DNA from: Litoditis marina
Lineage: Eukaryota; Nematoda; Chromadorea; Rhabditida; Rhabditidae
Direction of reading: 5' to 3'
Assembly (NCBI GenBank): GCA_964036275.1
Contig: OZ038437.1
Coordinates: 18,148,859 to 18,212,858 of the forward strand
DNA length: 64,000 nucleotides
This document shows positions 10,666-22,200 of the stretch, piece after piece; position 1 is the stretch's first letter; the number at the start of each line of letters is the position of its first letter. Under the pieces are notes generated by a model. It saw nothing but the letters and a program-made list of their open reading frames with translations, searched no databases and had not been told where the DNA came from. The position numbers and the translations under genes are program-made.

Positions 10666-13350
10666 TTAATACAATCCAAAAGCAACAAGAATTTTCATGA
10701 AAATTCCTTTGTTCTTGTTTTGCTGGTGCGAATATTCGGTGGTCACATCTGTTTGACTGGACGAGTTCGCATTCGGAGAAGGAGTCTGAACAGCAGACTG
10801 AGTTAGAGGAGGTTTCGCGGTAGTGGTGGTATTCTTGGAGGCTGCAGTGGCTCGGCCATCAGGGTGAGCTGGAGAACCGGTGGCTGCAGTGGCTCGGCCA
10901 TCAGGGTGAGCTGGAGAACCGGGGGCTGCAGTGGCTCGGCCATCAGGGTGAGCTGGAGAACCGGGGGCTGCAGTGGCTTGGCCATCAGGGTGAGCTGGAG
11001 AACCGGGGGCTGCAGTGGCTCGGCCATCAGGGTGAGCTGGAGAACCGGGGGCTGCAGTGGCTTGGCCATCAGGGTGAGCTGGAGAACCGGGGGCTGCAGT
11101 GGCTCGGCCATCAGGGTGAGCTGGAGAACCGGTGGCTGCAGTGGCTCGGCCATCAGGGTGAGCTGGAGAACCGGTGGCTGCAGTGGCTGGGCCATCAGGG
11201 TGAGCTGGAGAACCGGTGGCTGCAGTGGCTGGGCCATCAGGGTGAGCTGGAGAACCGGTGGCTGCAGTGGCTGGGCCATCAGCATGAGCTGGAGAACCGG
11301 TGGCTGCAGTGGCTCGGCCATCAGGGTGAGCTGGAGAACCGGGGGCTGCAGTGGCTCGGCCATCAGGGTGAGCTGGAGAACCGGGGGCTGCAGTGGCTCG
11401 GCCATCAGGGTGAGCTGGAGAACCGGGGGCTGCAGTGGCTTGGCCATCAGGGTGAGCTGGAGAACCGGGGGCTGCAGTGGCTTGGCCATCAGGGTGAGCT
11501 GGAGAACCGGGGGCTGCAGTGGCTCGGCCATCAGGGTGAGCTGGTGAACCGGGGGCTGCAGTGGCTCGGCCATCAGGGTGAGCTGGAGAACCGGTGGCTG
11601 CAGTGGCTCGGCCATCAGGGTGAGCTGGAGAACCGGGGGCTGCAGTGGCTCGGCCATCAGGGTGAGCTGGAGAACCGGGGGCTGCAGTGGCTCGGCCATC
11701 AGGGTGGGCTGGAGAACCGGGGGCTGCAGTGGCTTGGCCATCAGGGTGAGCTGGAGAACCGGTGGCTGCAGTGGCTCGGCCATCAGGGTGAGCTGGAGAA
11801 CCGGGGGCTGCAGTGGCTCGGCCATCAGGGTGAGCTGGAGAACCGGGGGCTGCAGTGGCTCGGCCATCAGGGTGAGCTGGTGAACCGGGGGCTGCAGTGG
11901 CTCGGCCATCAGGGTGAGCTGGAGAACCGGTGGCTGCAGTGGCTCGGCCATCAGGGTGAGCTGGAGAACCGGGGGCTGCAGTGGCTCGGCCATCAGGGTG
12001 AGCTGGAGAACCGGTGGCTGCAGTGGCTCGGCCATCAGGGTGAGCTGGAGAACCGGGGGCTGCAGTGGCTTGGCCATCAGGGTGAGCTGGAGAACCGGGG
12101 GCTGCAGTGGCTCGGCCATCAGGGTGGGCTGGAGAACCGGGGGCTGCAGTGGCTTGGCCATCAGGGTGAGCTGGAGCAGAAGTAGTCTTGACCTCATTGC
12201 CAGCAGAAGCGGTCGAAGTGAGAGCAGGATCCGGGGTAGTTGTACTAGTGGTGGTGGTGGTTGTAGAAGTTGTAGTAGAAGGAAGTTTCGCGACAAGCTC
12301 TGAAAACACAGATACAACATGTGAATAAGAGTAGACTCTCTCATATATTATTGTTACAGAGTGAAAAATAGTTGGTAGGTAAAAGTGTCACGCTTTATGC
12401 TAGCCTACTGCAACGAGGACTAGTCTTGGAAGAAACATCAACTACATAAAACTACTTTTGTGACGATAAAACTACTTTTGTAACATGTATGATTCGTGTT
12501 GATATGATTATACACCTAAGTTTGCATCAGCAAAAGTTTTCAGAAAAAATTTTGCCGTCAAAAATTGTGAAGTTTTATAATTCTCTGGCATTCCTTTGTT
12601 TAATTAACAAGCTGCTCAATTCCGTTATTAACTTCCGGGAATATTAGATCTCGTTTTATTTTCAGTTTTTTTAAATTTTACTTTAAAATAAGGGAAAAAT
12701 TAAAAGTTTTTTAAATTGCACTCCCATTGTTGAAGTAATTCTCAGAACCTAACGTATTTTGTTTGCAACTTTGCAACTGTTTCTGTTTTTTACCAGTGTC
12801 CCACAGGCTTGTATGTGAATAAATCGAAGAATTGGTAAAAACTAACCAGCCAGTTTCACAAGTCGAAACTTCTCACAAGTCGTACGGTTTCATTGGCGCT
12901 GAAACGTAAGGTCTACCAGGCATGCATAGAACCAGCAATTCTGTATGGCTGTGAGACATGGGTACTCCGTCTCAAAGATCATTCTACCTTGATCACTGGT
13001 CAGCGGAGAATGATGAGAAAAATGATTGGTGTGACCCTTTTCGATCGTCATACCAACGAGTGGCTTTCGAGAACAGTGCGACTACCAGACATTCGTGAAC
13101 GTGCTGCCATGAGAAAATGGTCGTGGGCAAGACACGTCAGCCGCATGGAAAATGATCGTTGGGCGAAAACGATGGTGGAATGGTGTCCAATTGACGCACC
13201 AAGACCCCCGGGGCGACCAAAACAAAGATGGAGAGATGAGTTCGAAGAAGCTGTCGGAAGAAACTGGATGAGGATCGCTAGAGAAGAGATGCACACTTGG
13301 AAAGATAAAATGTTGCGGCGAATTGTACAGATTCTGATCCCGTAATAAAC

Positions 13351-13381
<31 letters not shown>

Positions 13382-16300
13382 CAGCCAGCTCCGCAACGCA
13401 CATTTGGACGAAATGATTCGCACCTCCCACAGCCTGGAAAACACTTCATTAGAAAAGTGAGGGAATCGTTATAAGACGATAGATTAACTGTTGTAGGGAA
13501 CGACCATTGTTGTAGTATCACCTCAAATACACCCCATTAGCTACGAATTTCAAACTAGAAGCACTGGCATCAAACTACCACTACAGCAAGGAAGTTGCTT
13601 TGGAGAGCGAACTATGTACATGTTCGCAACTGGCATCGTATGTCTCACAAATTGAACTTTTTTTTGGTTTCCTATTAATCTAATATACTTTTCGATTGTT
13701 CACGATTTGGAAATTACCCATTTTAATATTGTTCTCTCACATATTTTTCTCTTTGTTTTGGTGTGGTGCTCCGAGAACCCCTAATCAAAATCGGGAGAGG
13801 AATATTGAAAAAGAAGAAAACGATGTAGGATCACACAAGTTGTCTGATAATGTGAAAAATGGCCCAGTCATGTTGAATAATATTCTAGGTGCTCTAAAAA
13901 TTAAAAAAGTGCCGAGTAGTATGAACTGTATTCACTACAATTTTCGAACAACTCTTGATAGGTTTCATCCAGAAGTTGGCTCACAGCTTCGATGTAGAAC
14001 ATGATTATCAAACCTGATTGAGTTTCCCGACATCGCTGTTGCAGAAGTCGCTGTCACAGGAGCATTCCGCGACAGTGAAACTTATCATCCAATGTCCACT
14101 CCAAGCGGCGCATGTGTTGGTCTGTAAGTATTGCATGCACAATCAGTGAACATGAACAATGAGTATGGGAACAATGAGTAATATGTTGTGGAATAGAAAA
14201 CATGTGTGCTTACACAGCGGAAAGTGAGATATACAGTATCCTCTAGCCTTTCCGTTGGCGGCAAATATACCTCGAGATTCAATAAACTCAGCGAACTGGG
14301 ACTAAATTAGAGTTGGTTGATCAGTTTTGAACTATAAGTTTAATTGAAGTAGGACGATTATGTGAACCAATTTCGACGCATCGGTCCTTTGAGCTGCAAT
14401 TGAAAAATGTATTGCAGTTAAAAGAACTGAAGAGTTGCGATTGGACCACATAATCGTCCCTCTTTGAAGACGGCCTGACAGGCATCAAATCTCGCCCCTT
14501 GCGCTCCCCGGTCGACTCATTCGCTCCAACGCAAACAAGCCGCCAAAAAAAGAAAGCTTTCGAATCTCCGCTGGGGTTAAATGATCCACGAAAAATTAAT
14601 TAAAGTTTTGCACTGGTGCGTCGAAATTAACCGTGGAACGCAAGGCGCGCGATTCGGTTCAAGTCAGGCCACTGTTAATACACGCCGTAGCTACAGGCAC
14701 AAATTTCGACCGAGCACAACCGTTTTTAGTCGAAAACTTCCGATTCCTGTTCACATATTGTTTGAAGAATGTTAATTTTAAACGAGACTAAAATAGAAAC
14801 ACAGCGGGCTCTGGCGGCGTAGCAAACCGTCCAACCTCATGAGAAGTTCCGATGAGTTTCTCATGAGATACCTCATGAGCTACTCGTGAGCTTTCAATGT
14901 TGTAGCATAGTAATCAACAGAATCTCATGAGAAGCTCATGCGAATAGCTCATGAGGTATCAAATGAGATTTTCGAGGGGTTGCTACGCCGCCTGGTAAAA
15001 GTATAATAGTAACCTTTCCACCGGCTTCTTTCGCTACTGCACTACACTCAGAAGTGCAACCAAGTCTCTCCTGGGCTGACCAGCGATAATAAGGTTTTTT
15101 CAACTGGGTCAATGTTCGGCATGATTCTCCCTGCTTGCAGGTAACTTTGTACGGCGGAGTGCTGTACGCTGATGAGTATTGGTAACATTCCAGACCACTC
15201 GAGCCAGTTATCAGAAATACTGAAAATAGAAAATAAACAAATGTATAGGCTTTCTAGGACTGTTCACGTTTTTCGGGAAATTTTTTTTCAAAATTTTGTG
15301 CGCTGTTAAATTTAACTTTTATTTTAGAACTATTACGAGTCACATAAGGACACCTCAGAAACACTGAAGTAATCATAAAATGAGAACTTTGCGCCATGAT
15401 GAATTTTTACGAAATCTGACAGCACCGTTTCAATAACCTTATTACTCTCTCATTTTGAAATCTCAAAGTTTGTTACTACTACCCAGTCATGTGTTCACTT
15501 TCCGCGATTGTCATTTTGTCGTCCAAATTATACATGCTGTGTAATTCTCTCATTTTAAATAGTGTACCCCTACCCCTACACTTGTAAAGTAACGTGGTCA
15601 GTGATATTTGATGAGAGTGAAAAAAGAATTATACTGGCAACACGGCAAAAGTGCATAACGAGTTCATCTATCACATGGTGGAGAACGTTATTGAAACAAT
15701 GGTGTGATTCGTGAATATTATGGAAGAAACAACAGAGCAGTGAGAACTACGATTTTTGCATTACCGTTAATCAAATACTATTTGCTTCTACTTTGCTCCG
15801 TAATATTGCGGTTTCCTTTCCGTACGTGAGGTGTAAAACTTCTATCTCGATACAGAATAACTGAAGTTATTCGAAGTTATTAAAACCAGAAGTTATTTGC
15901 ATAGCAAATTATAGTTGTAGGGTCCCTTGAACACAGATTGCGGGAGTTATCTAAATATGAGGCGAGACCGTTTTCCTTAACATAAAGCGCGGGAGTTCTT
16001 CTTAACATAGAGCGCGTGGGTCCTTCTCAACCTAAGGTGTGGAAGTTGCCCTCAGCATGAAAAATGAGAGTTCTTGACATGAGGCGCGGAAGTTTGCATT
16101 AGCAAAGAGCACAGGAGTTCTTCTTAGAACAGTGCGCGGGATTTTACCTCAACATAGAGCGCAGAAGTTCTTCTTAACATAAAGCGCGGGAATTTTTTTC
16201 AACTTAGAGCGCAGCTCATCCCATCTGGCAAGTAAATACTAAGTCCTAACCCAGCCATGCTCGCTATAACAACTAGTTTGATTTCTGCTACTGGCTGGTT

Positions 16301-16983
16301 TGCGTCGAGCTATGGTAGAGTTATTCTCTTTCATCGCACCCATTCATGATTTTTCTGACGACGTAGCCTACTTTGCAATCTTGGCGCCTAAGTAGCCTAC
16401 TTTGCAATATTGGCGCCTGTTTTCTACAATATAACTATTCGCCCAGCTATTTCCAGTAGTAAACCCTGGTTGCTCGACCTCGAACTATTGACAGCCGCGC
16501 AGCGGCTGCTTTTAAATGATTCTATTTAAAAAAAACATCTACTATTAAAAAGGGCACAGTGGCGAACGAAGTACAGAAGTAATTTATCGCTAGTCATTAG
16601 CATGGAGCGCGGGTGTTCTCCTTTACAAAGGGCGCAGAAGTCTTCAACATAGAGCGCAACAGTTTCTCTTACCATAAAGCACGGGATTCTTAGGGTGGGA
16701 GAGTTTAACATAGAGCGCAAAAGTTTTTTTTCAACAGTTTTGCCGCCGATCTCAATTTCTACTATTCTCGTTCTCGCTCAGACATTCCATGACCTACTAT
16801 TAAAGAAGGACGATAATGTGGTCTAATTCCAACGATTCAGTCCTTTAAAGTACAATACATTCTCTGATCGCAGTTTAAAGGACCTTTTTCTCGAGATTGG
16901 TCCAGATGATCGTCCTTCTTTAACTGGCGAATAACGAATCCGACCAACTCACCAAGGCAGAGAGCACCAGATAGAAGCTGCAT
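10666..16983 (-). CDS. Gene C: secreted three-finger/ET-module-like protein with 14-residue mucin repeats
   Basis: Exons (minus): 16953-16983, 15014-15219, 14014-14121, 13382-13433 and 10666-12299, all phase-compatible, giving about 676 aa. A signal peptide starts MQLLSGALCL. Residues ~25-130 hold ten cysteines (LECYQY, VTCKQGESC, LGCTSEC, NTCAAW, AECSCDSDFCN, VQMCV). The CxC...DFCN end is the hallmark of Ly6/uPAR three-finger and nematode ET-module folds. Residues 133-676 are mucin-like: Thr-rich sequence, about 31 copies of AHPDGRATAAPGSP, and a conserved hydrophobic end (GIFMKILVAFGLY). The protein is probably extracellular and heavily O-glycosylated. It is a tandem paralogue of gene D with the same exon phases. 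A LINE fragment sits at the exon 4 donor; intron 1 contains a minisatellite. Its ligand or function is unknown. Confidence 0.75.
10850..12172 (-). repeat. 42 bp coding minisatellite, about 31 units
   Basis: Uninterrupted 42 bp unit (plus strand core gccatcagggtgagctggag) encoding 14 residues on the minus strand. Units differ at only a few sites: Arg/Gln/Pro at repeat position 6 and Pro/Thr at position 11. Rare variants recur at fixed spacing: gtgaacc near 11544 and 11880, and gggctgg near 11706 and 12126. This indicates multi-unit duplications. It is G+C-rich against an A+T-rich background. Confidence 0.95.
12843..13388 (+). mobile_element. 5'-truncated RTE-like LINE fragment with target-site duplication
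   Basis: An open frame at about 12893-13345 encodes the C-terminal end of a non-LTR reverse transcriptase polyprotein (ILYGCETW, then QRRMMRKMIGV and GRPKQRWRDEFEEA). It is followed by TAATAAAC and a (TTA)n tail, typical of RTE-like elements. Both sides carry the direct repeat taaccagccag (12843-12853 and 13378-13388), a target-site duplication. The endonuclease and most of the RT are missing, so the copy is dead on arrival. It is antisense to gene C and begins exactly at the donor of exon 4. Confidence 0.9.
14196..14272 (-). mobile_element. tRNA-like TA-flanked element, partial copy 5
   Basis: Only the left part is present (minus strand: ttgccgccaacggaaaggct through the tgtgtaagcacacatg block). 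The A and B box region is absent. In intron 2 of gene C. Confidence 0.6.
14344..14467. repeat. ~120 bp palindromic element
   Basis: Begins tgaagtaggacgattatgtg and ends ccacataatcgtccctcttt; same family as 866-990. In intron 2 of gene C. Confidence 0.75.
14840..14990. repeat. ctcatgag-rich palindromic cluster
   Basis: About ten occurrences of catgag/ctcatgag motifs in 120 bp (for example ctcatgagatacctcatgag), forming several overlapping hairpins. Its nature is unclear, possibly a foldback remnant. It lies next to exon 2 of gene C, in intron 2. Confidence 0.5.
15920..16225. repeat. Degenerate ~30 bp minisatellite in gene C intron 1
   Basis: Repeats of variants of aacatagagcgcgggagttc and ttcttcttaacataaagcgc. 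A second cluster lies at about 16590-16730. There is no coding potential consistent with the gene model. Confidence 0.6.
16800..16922. repeat. ~120 bp palindromic element
   Basis: Begins ttaaagaaggacgataatgt and ends cagatgatcgtccttcttta. It lies about 30 bp downstream of the exon 1 donor of gene C. Confidence 0.75.
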
Positions 16984-17474
16984 CCTCCCACTGACGCAGT
17001 GCAGAGAATGAGCTCTAATAATTTCTCTCCGCTTCAGCAGCTGTGGTTTTCTCGGAAACCGTTGCCACGCGAGCGTTTCCCGGAAATTTCGCGCAAAACG
17101 CAGGCTCTCCCTGTGAAAACGCGTACGGATTTCACCATTCTCAAACCTGTTCGGTCCAATTCTCGTTTTCAAGATATTAAACCCGTTTTTCCTGGCGCTG
17201 CAATACTTCGCTAGCCGACCGTTGAGGAAGAGCGAAGTTTACGGAACGCATTCTCTACAACGACTCTGGCCTCTGAAGTTCCCGGCACCGCATCAAAGTC
17301 TCCTGAAAAAGTCATCTTTGAGGTGAACTATCTGATCACCACCTGATCCATGTGTTACCTGTACTATGCTCGAATATCAACAGGTTTAATATTTAAAATG
17401 TTTGTACGTATATGTTCTCGGCAATATTTAACATGCTACATTGTTCTTCACCCTCATTATCAGTTCAATATTTC

Positions 17475-17660
17475 ACTATTGTGAGTTCCAAAATTATAAA
17501 TTTCTGTCTTTTGCCGCAATCGAACCTGCGAGCAAAAGTTTCGTAGCAGGGCGCTAACCACTGCGCTATTACAGGACATAATCAATAGAGACATCTTCGA
17601 ATACACAGCGGGAAGTGAGATATACAGTATCCTCCCGCCTTTCCGTTGGCGACGACTATA
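17475..17660 (-). mobile_element. tRNA-like TA-flanked element, copy 6
   Basis: Reads ctattgtgagttcc to ggcgacgactata on the plus strand. The A and B boxes are recognisable on the minus strand (AGCGCAGTGGTTAGCGCC, GGTTCGATTGC). Confidence 0.72.
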
Positions 17661-17751
17661 TTCGGAGCATACGGAGATCACTCTGACTGAACTACAATGC
17701 GAGCGCAATGAAGTCTGTCTCACAACCTCTTCGGTCATAACGAAAAAGTGT

Positions 17752-18060
17752 ATTTTCGTCGCCAGCGGAAAGGCGGAAGGGTACTGTATATCTCACTTCC
17801 CGCTGTGACGAATGTTCATACTTTTCTGATACGTTGGCGCCAAGATACGGATACAAAATGAGACGATACAAATAATTCGAAAATGAATCGTGTATCTGTA
17901 TCTTGTATCGCACAAAAAGTCTGAAGACAGCCTAAGCACACATGTCTTCGATTTCAAAACCTTCCGAATAGCGCAGTGGTTAGGGCTCTGCTACGATACT
18001 TTTGCTTGCAGGTTCGATCCCGGCGAGAGACAGAATTTTATAAATTTGGCACTCACTATA
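17752..18060 (+). mobile_element. tRNA-like TA-flanked element, copy 7, interrupted
   Basis: Left part 17752-17813 and right part ~17930-18060 (A box TAGCGCAGTGGTTAGGGC, B box GGTTCGATCCC, end ggcactcactata) are separated by about 118 bp. The interrupting sequence contains an internal inverted repeat (gatacggatacaaaatgaga against its approximate complement), suggesting a nested small foldback insertion. Confidence 0.7.
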
Positions 18061-18330
18061 TTTCGTCGTGCATCGTCCATGGGATCAGCTGGCCAGTTTT
18101 CAGTTTGTTCGAATTGCAGAAACAGATTTTTCGATGACTATAACTCGGACTGAAGAAATGTAAACATTTGCACGTTTTATCATCTTTAAATTTTTTTTGT
18201 TCAATTTTGTATTCTGAAAGTATTACTAGTTAGCTCCACTTAATTCGTAGGCAGGGTTTTGTTGCCCCTTGCCCCTTAGGGGTTCTACATATTTACTCAC
18301 GTTTTTTTGTTGTTCTTGTAACACTGTGAA

Positions 18331-18434
<104 letters not shown>

Positions 18435-18602
18435 TTTGCTCATTCACGTATTGGAATAATGGTGAAAAACCACTGACAGAAATCCATAATTCTTTGATAA
18501 CTTCCAGCATGGGAACACTCCGTATAATTTAGTTGACACGCGGCAAAACTTTTAGTTAGATGTTTCACGTGACTGTGCAATTGACTAACAGTACAAGTCA
18601 GG

Positions 18603-18839
18603 TATAGTTCGTTTCACCAATCGATGACTTTCTACAGTAATCTTTCAAAAATTCAAACGCATTTATCTAGTCAACAAACATAATTTAAGATTCACTGTTC
18701 TGTATGCTTGATAGTACCCGAAGTGGAAATCGAAATCACATAGTTTAAACTATGTACGACACCTACAAGATATGATAAATTCACTTAAAATTTTGATTAT
18801 TTTACTGTAGGAGGCTAATGTTTCGTGAAACAGACTATA
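18603..18839. mobile_element. MITE family 1 (TATAGTYYGTTTCAC TIRs)
   Basis: 237 bp element with left end tatagttcgtttcac and right end gtgaaacagactata. It is more than 90% similar by eye to the copy at 22253-22487 inside gene D. TA flanks fit Tc1/mariner transposition. A short cacgtgac MITE remnant (18556-18592) precedes it. Confidence 0.85.
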
Positions 18840-19221
18840 ACGTTATGTGCACTCATCACATCACAGTGTATCCTTCTGAACTAAAATCAGGTTTTCGTTG
18901 AATCAATATTCATAGTGGTGAGCTTGAACGCTTGGTTTGTTTGATTTTCGTCGTTTTTCAAAGTTCTTCATTCTATAATGAATTTAGTTGAATCGTGTTC
19001 CATTTTGTTGGACTCTTTTCCGAGACTCAAAATTGACTTCGAAATTTCAAGTTTGAACCAAGTCAAACATCCTCATATCCCGTATTGGTGTAGTATACAG
19101 GTTAATCGAAAAGAAAAAAAACTGTGCGATAGTTTGTGAATCGTAATACTTCAAATTGGTCTGAGAATGTGCGAAAAACTTGTGAGGTCAATTTTATGAA
19201 AAAACATCACAAAACGTTCAT

Positions 19222-22200
19222 TTAATACCATCCGAACCAGATGAGAATTCTCATAAAGATTCCTTTGTTGTCAGATTTCTGGTGTTTTTTGGTGGTTGAT
19301 TCGGTACTTTCAGTTGTTTCACTGGAAGGGTTTGGAGTTGGAGAAGACGTTTTAACAGAAGCCTGGACTGTTGGAACAACTGTTGTTTCGCTGGGCCTAA
19401 CCGTAGTTTGAGCAGGAGGAGCTCGGGCTGTAACGGAGGTCTTCACAGAACTGTGAGCTGAAGTAGCAGCGGTTGATGTTTCAGTCTCTACAGGTAGAGC
19501 TGGAGGAGTAGTTGTAGTACTGGTTCTACTGCTGGACTTCTGGGCTGGAGAAGTTGTAGTACTGGTAGTACTGGTTGAGCTTGTAGTTGCAGCAGTTGTT
19601 GTACTTGTTGAGGTCGGAGCTGGAGCGGTTGTAGTACTGCTAGTACTGGTTGAGGTTGGTGCTTGAGCAGTTGTGGTACTGGTGGTACTGGTTGAGGTTG
19701 CAGCTGGAGAAGTTGTAGTACTTTTTGTACTGGTTGACTGCTGAGCCGGAGCAGCTGTAGTACTTGTAGTACTAGTTGAGCTTGTAGTTGCAGCAGTTGT
19801 TGTACTTGTTGAGGTCGGAGCTGGAGCGGTTGTAGTACTGCTAGTACTGGTTGAGGTTGGTGCTTGAGCAGTTGTGGTACTGGTGGTACTGGTTGAGGTT
19901 GCAGCTGGAGAAGTTGTAGTACTTTTTGTACTGGTTGACTGCTGAGCCGGAGCAGCTGTAGTACTTGTAGTACTAGTTGAGCTTGTAGTTGCAGCAGTTG
20001 TTGTACTTGTTGAGGTCGGAGCTGGAGCGGTTGTAGTACTGATAGTACTGGTTGAGGTTGGTGCTTGAGCAGTTGTGGTACTGGTGGTACTGGTTGAGGT
20101 TGCAGCTGGAGAAGTTGTAGTACTTTTTGTACTGGTTGACTGCTGAGCCGGAGCAGCTGTAGTACTTGTAGTACTAGTTGAGCTTGTAGTTGCAGCAGTT
20201 GTTGTACTCGTTGAGGTCGTAGCTGGAGCAGTTGTAGTACTGATAGTACTGGTTGAGGTTGGAGCTGGAACAGTTGTAGTACTGGTAGTACTGCTTAAAG
20301 TTGAAGCTGGAGAATTTGTATTTTTGGTCGAACTTGTGGTTGCGGCAGTAGTAGTACTTGGTGTACTTGTTGAACTTGTAGTACTGGCTCTACTCGTGGA
20401 CTTCTGAGCTGTAGCAGTTCTAATACGAGTAGTGCTGGTTGAGGTTGCAGCTGGAGAAGTGCTGGTGGTGGTAGAAGTGGTAGAAGGATTCGTGACCACA
20501 GCTGAAAACAGAGATATTAGCGATGAACGTGAAAATCAAAGTTGCCTAGGGGTAAGTGAACGACAAAAAGTAATGCCCATTAAACAGGTTTGTAGTTTGA
20601 TTTCGACACGGCACACTACGATATTCAACTGAACCGCTAGGTATGACACTATAATCTCGTCTATATTGAGCGATCTATATTGTACTAGATCGCTTTAGGA
20701 ACTCTGACAACATTCGTTGCAGAGGCTTACCATCATATACTTATATCAATACGCTTCGCAATACTAATGCAGTGTTGATTGTTCATACATTCTTTGTTTC
20801 ATAGTTTCTTGAAATTTCGCATAGCAAGACGTTTCAACGAAAGGTAATTCTCTAACAAAGGAATAGGACAAAGTTACATTCCTGCTGAATCAGAATACGT
20901 ATGCTAGAAGATCCCGGCACCTTCATCCCATCCTGCGTCTCTCGTTCTGCCTCACTATTTCTCGTCTCTTACATCCCAACGGGATGTAAGAGCAGTGAAA
21001 TAGCGTATGTTTAATGAGACGCAGGATGGAATGAATGTGCCGGTATCTTCTAGCATGCGTACTCTGCTTGTTTAATACATGCAAAATACACAAAACAACT
21101 TTTCTAAAAACTAACCAGCCATTTTTGAGATGCAGTCTCCAACTTGCCCAGAATACTTGCCTTTCATACTCTGAAAACGTTCGAGATAAAATTCTTGAGT
21201 TAGTATTAGAGTTTCAAGTCTGGTATACTGTTAGTCAATGGCACAGTCACATGTTAAACACAGCAGAACTCAGGAACGTGGAATGAAAAGGTGCACGATT
21301 CCTCATTAGAATGCCAATTTCACTAAACTATTCAGTTTACTAGTAAATGAAGTGATTCTCAAACCTGATTGAACTTCGCGACATTCCCGTTACACAAATC
21401 AGTGCTACAGAAGCACTTCCTAAAACCAGTCCCATCGTTTTTGCATTCGTATTCCTGTAATATTTCATATACGCACGAATAGTCTTCGTTGTATGAAAAA
21501 AAGAAAGATCACCGCCTCGTGACCAAGCGACGTGAATGAATAAACATGTAAATATGTAAATATACGTAGTCTTCGTTGTAGTTTGATCTCTACAAACGCC
21601 ATAATTGGAGAATATCGATTGGACCGGAGTCGACCGTAGTCAAAATGCCGTCCTCAAAACGATTAGCGCCAATTTTCTGCAATTGGCCAGCTACAAAAAC
21701 GAGAGAGCATGCAGGTCGATGAAGCGCAGACAGGCTAGGACAGTCTGCGTCTCTCTGACCTGCACACTCTCTCGTTCAGCCAATAAATAAAAAGTGGCTG
21801 GCCAATTGACTGGGAATTGTCCGAGTCATTCCCACTGAGACTTGACAGCGTGCCAATAAATATTCAAAGCTGTTTTTCACCACGTTGGAGTTCTTCAAAA
21901 AAACTGCTATCTCTGTTAGCCATGGTTCAGTTCCATAACAACATGCAAACAAAAAAATGCTCTAAGAAATAGGTATCCGAAAAGTTTGGCACGATGCCAA
22001 TGGGTCTCAGTGGGAATGAAACGAACTATACAAACACAGCGATATTGGGCAACCTACGAAAACGCTTGCTTCGGAAGAACTTCACCCTATAATAACCTTG
22101 TTTGGTATTATTCGAAAACCGGAAATACCTCGTTCATGGAAAACGGTCGACGAGCGCACGCGAACATACACTTATGTGCTTTGGGCAGGGAGATCGAGAC

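Noticed and set aside
10864..12303. Four long plus-strand open frames and a second minus-strand frame across the 42 bp repeats
   Set aside because: 42 bp is 14 codons without stops in several frames, so open frames are automatic. Only the minus-strand 547-codon frame continues in phase from the cysteine-domain exons and ends like gene D.
12893..13345. An autonomous retrotransposon or host gene
   Set aside because: Only the C-terminal ~150 residues of the polyprotein remain, with no endonuclease, no RT catalytic motif and no promoter.
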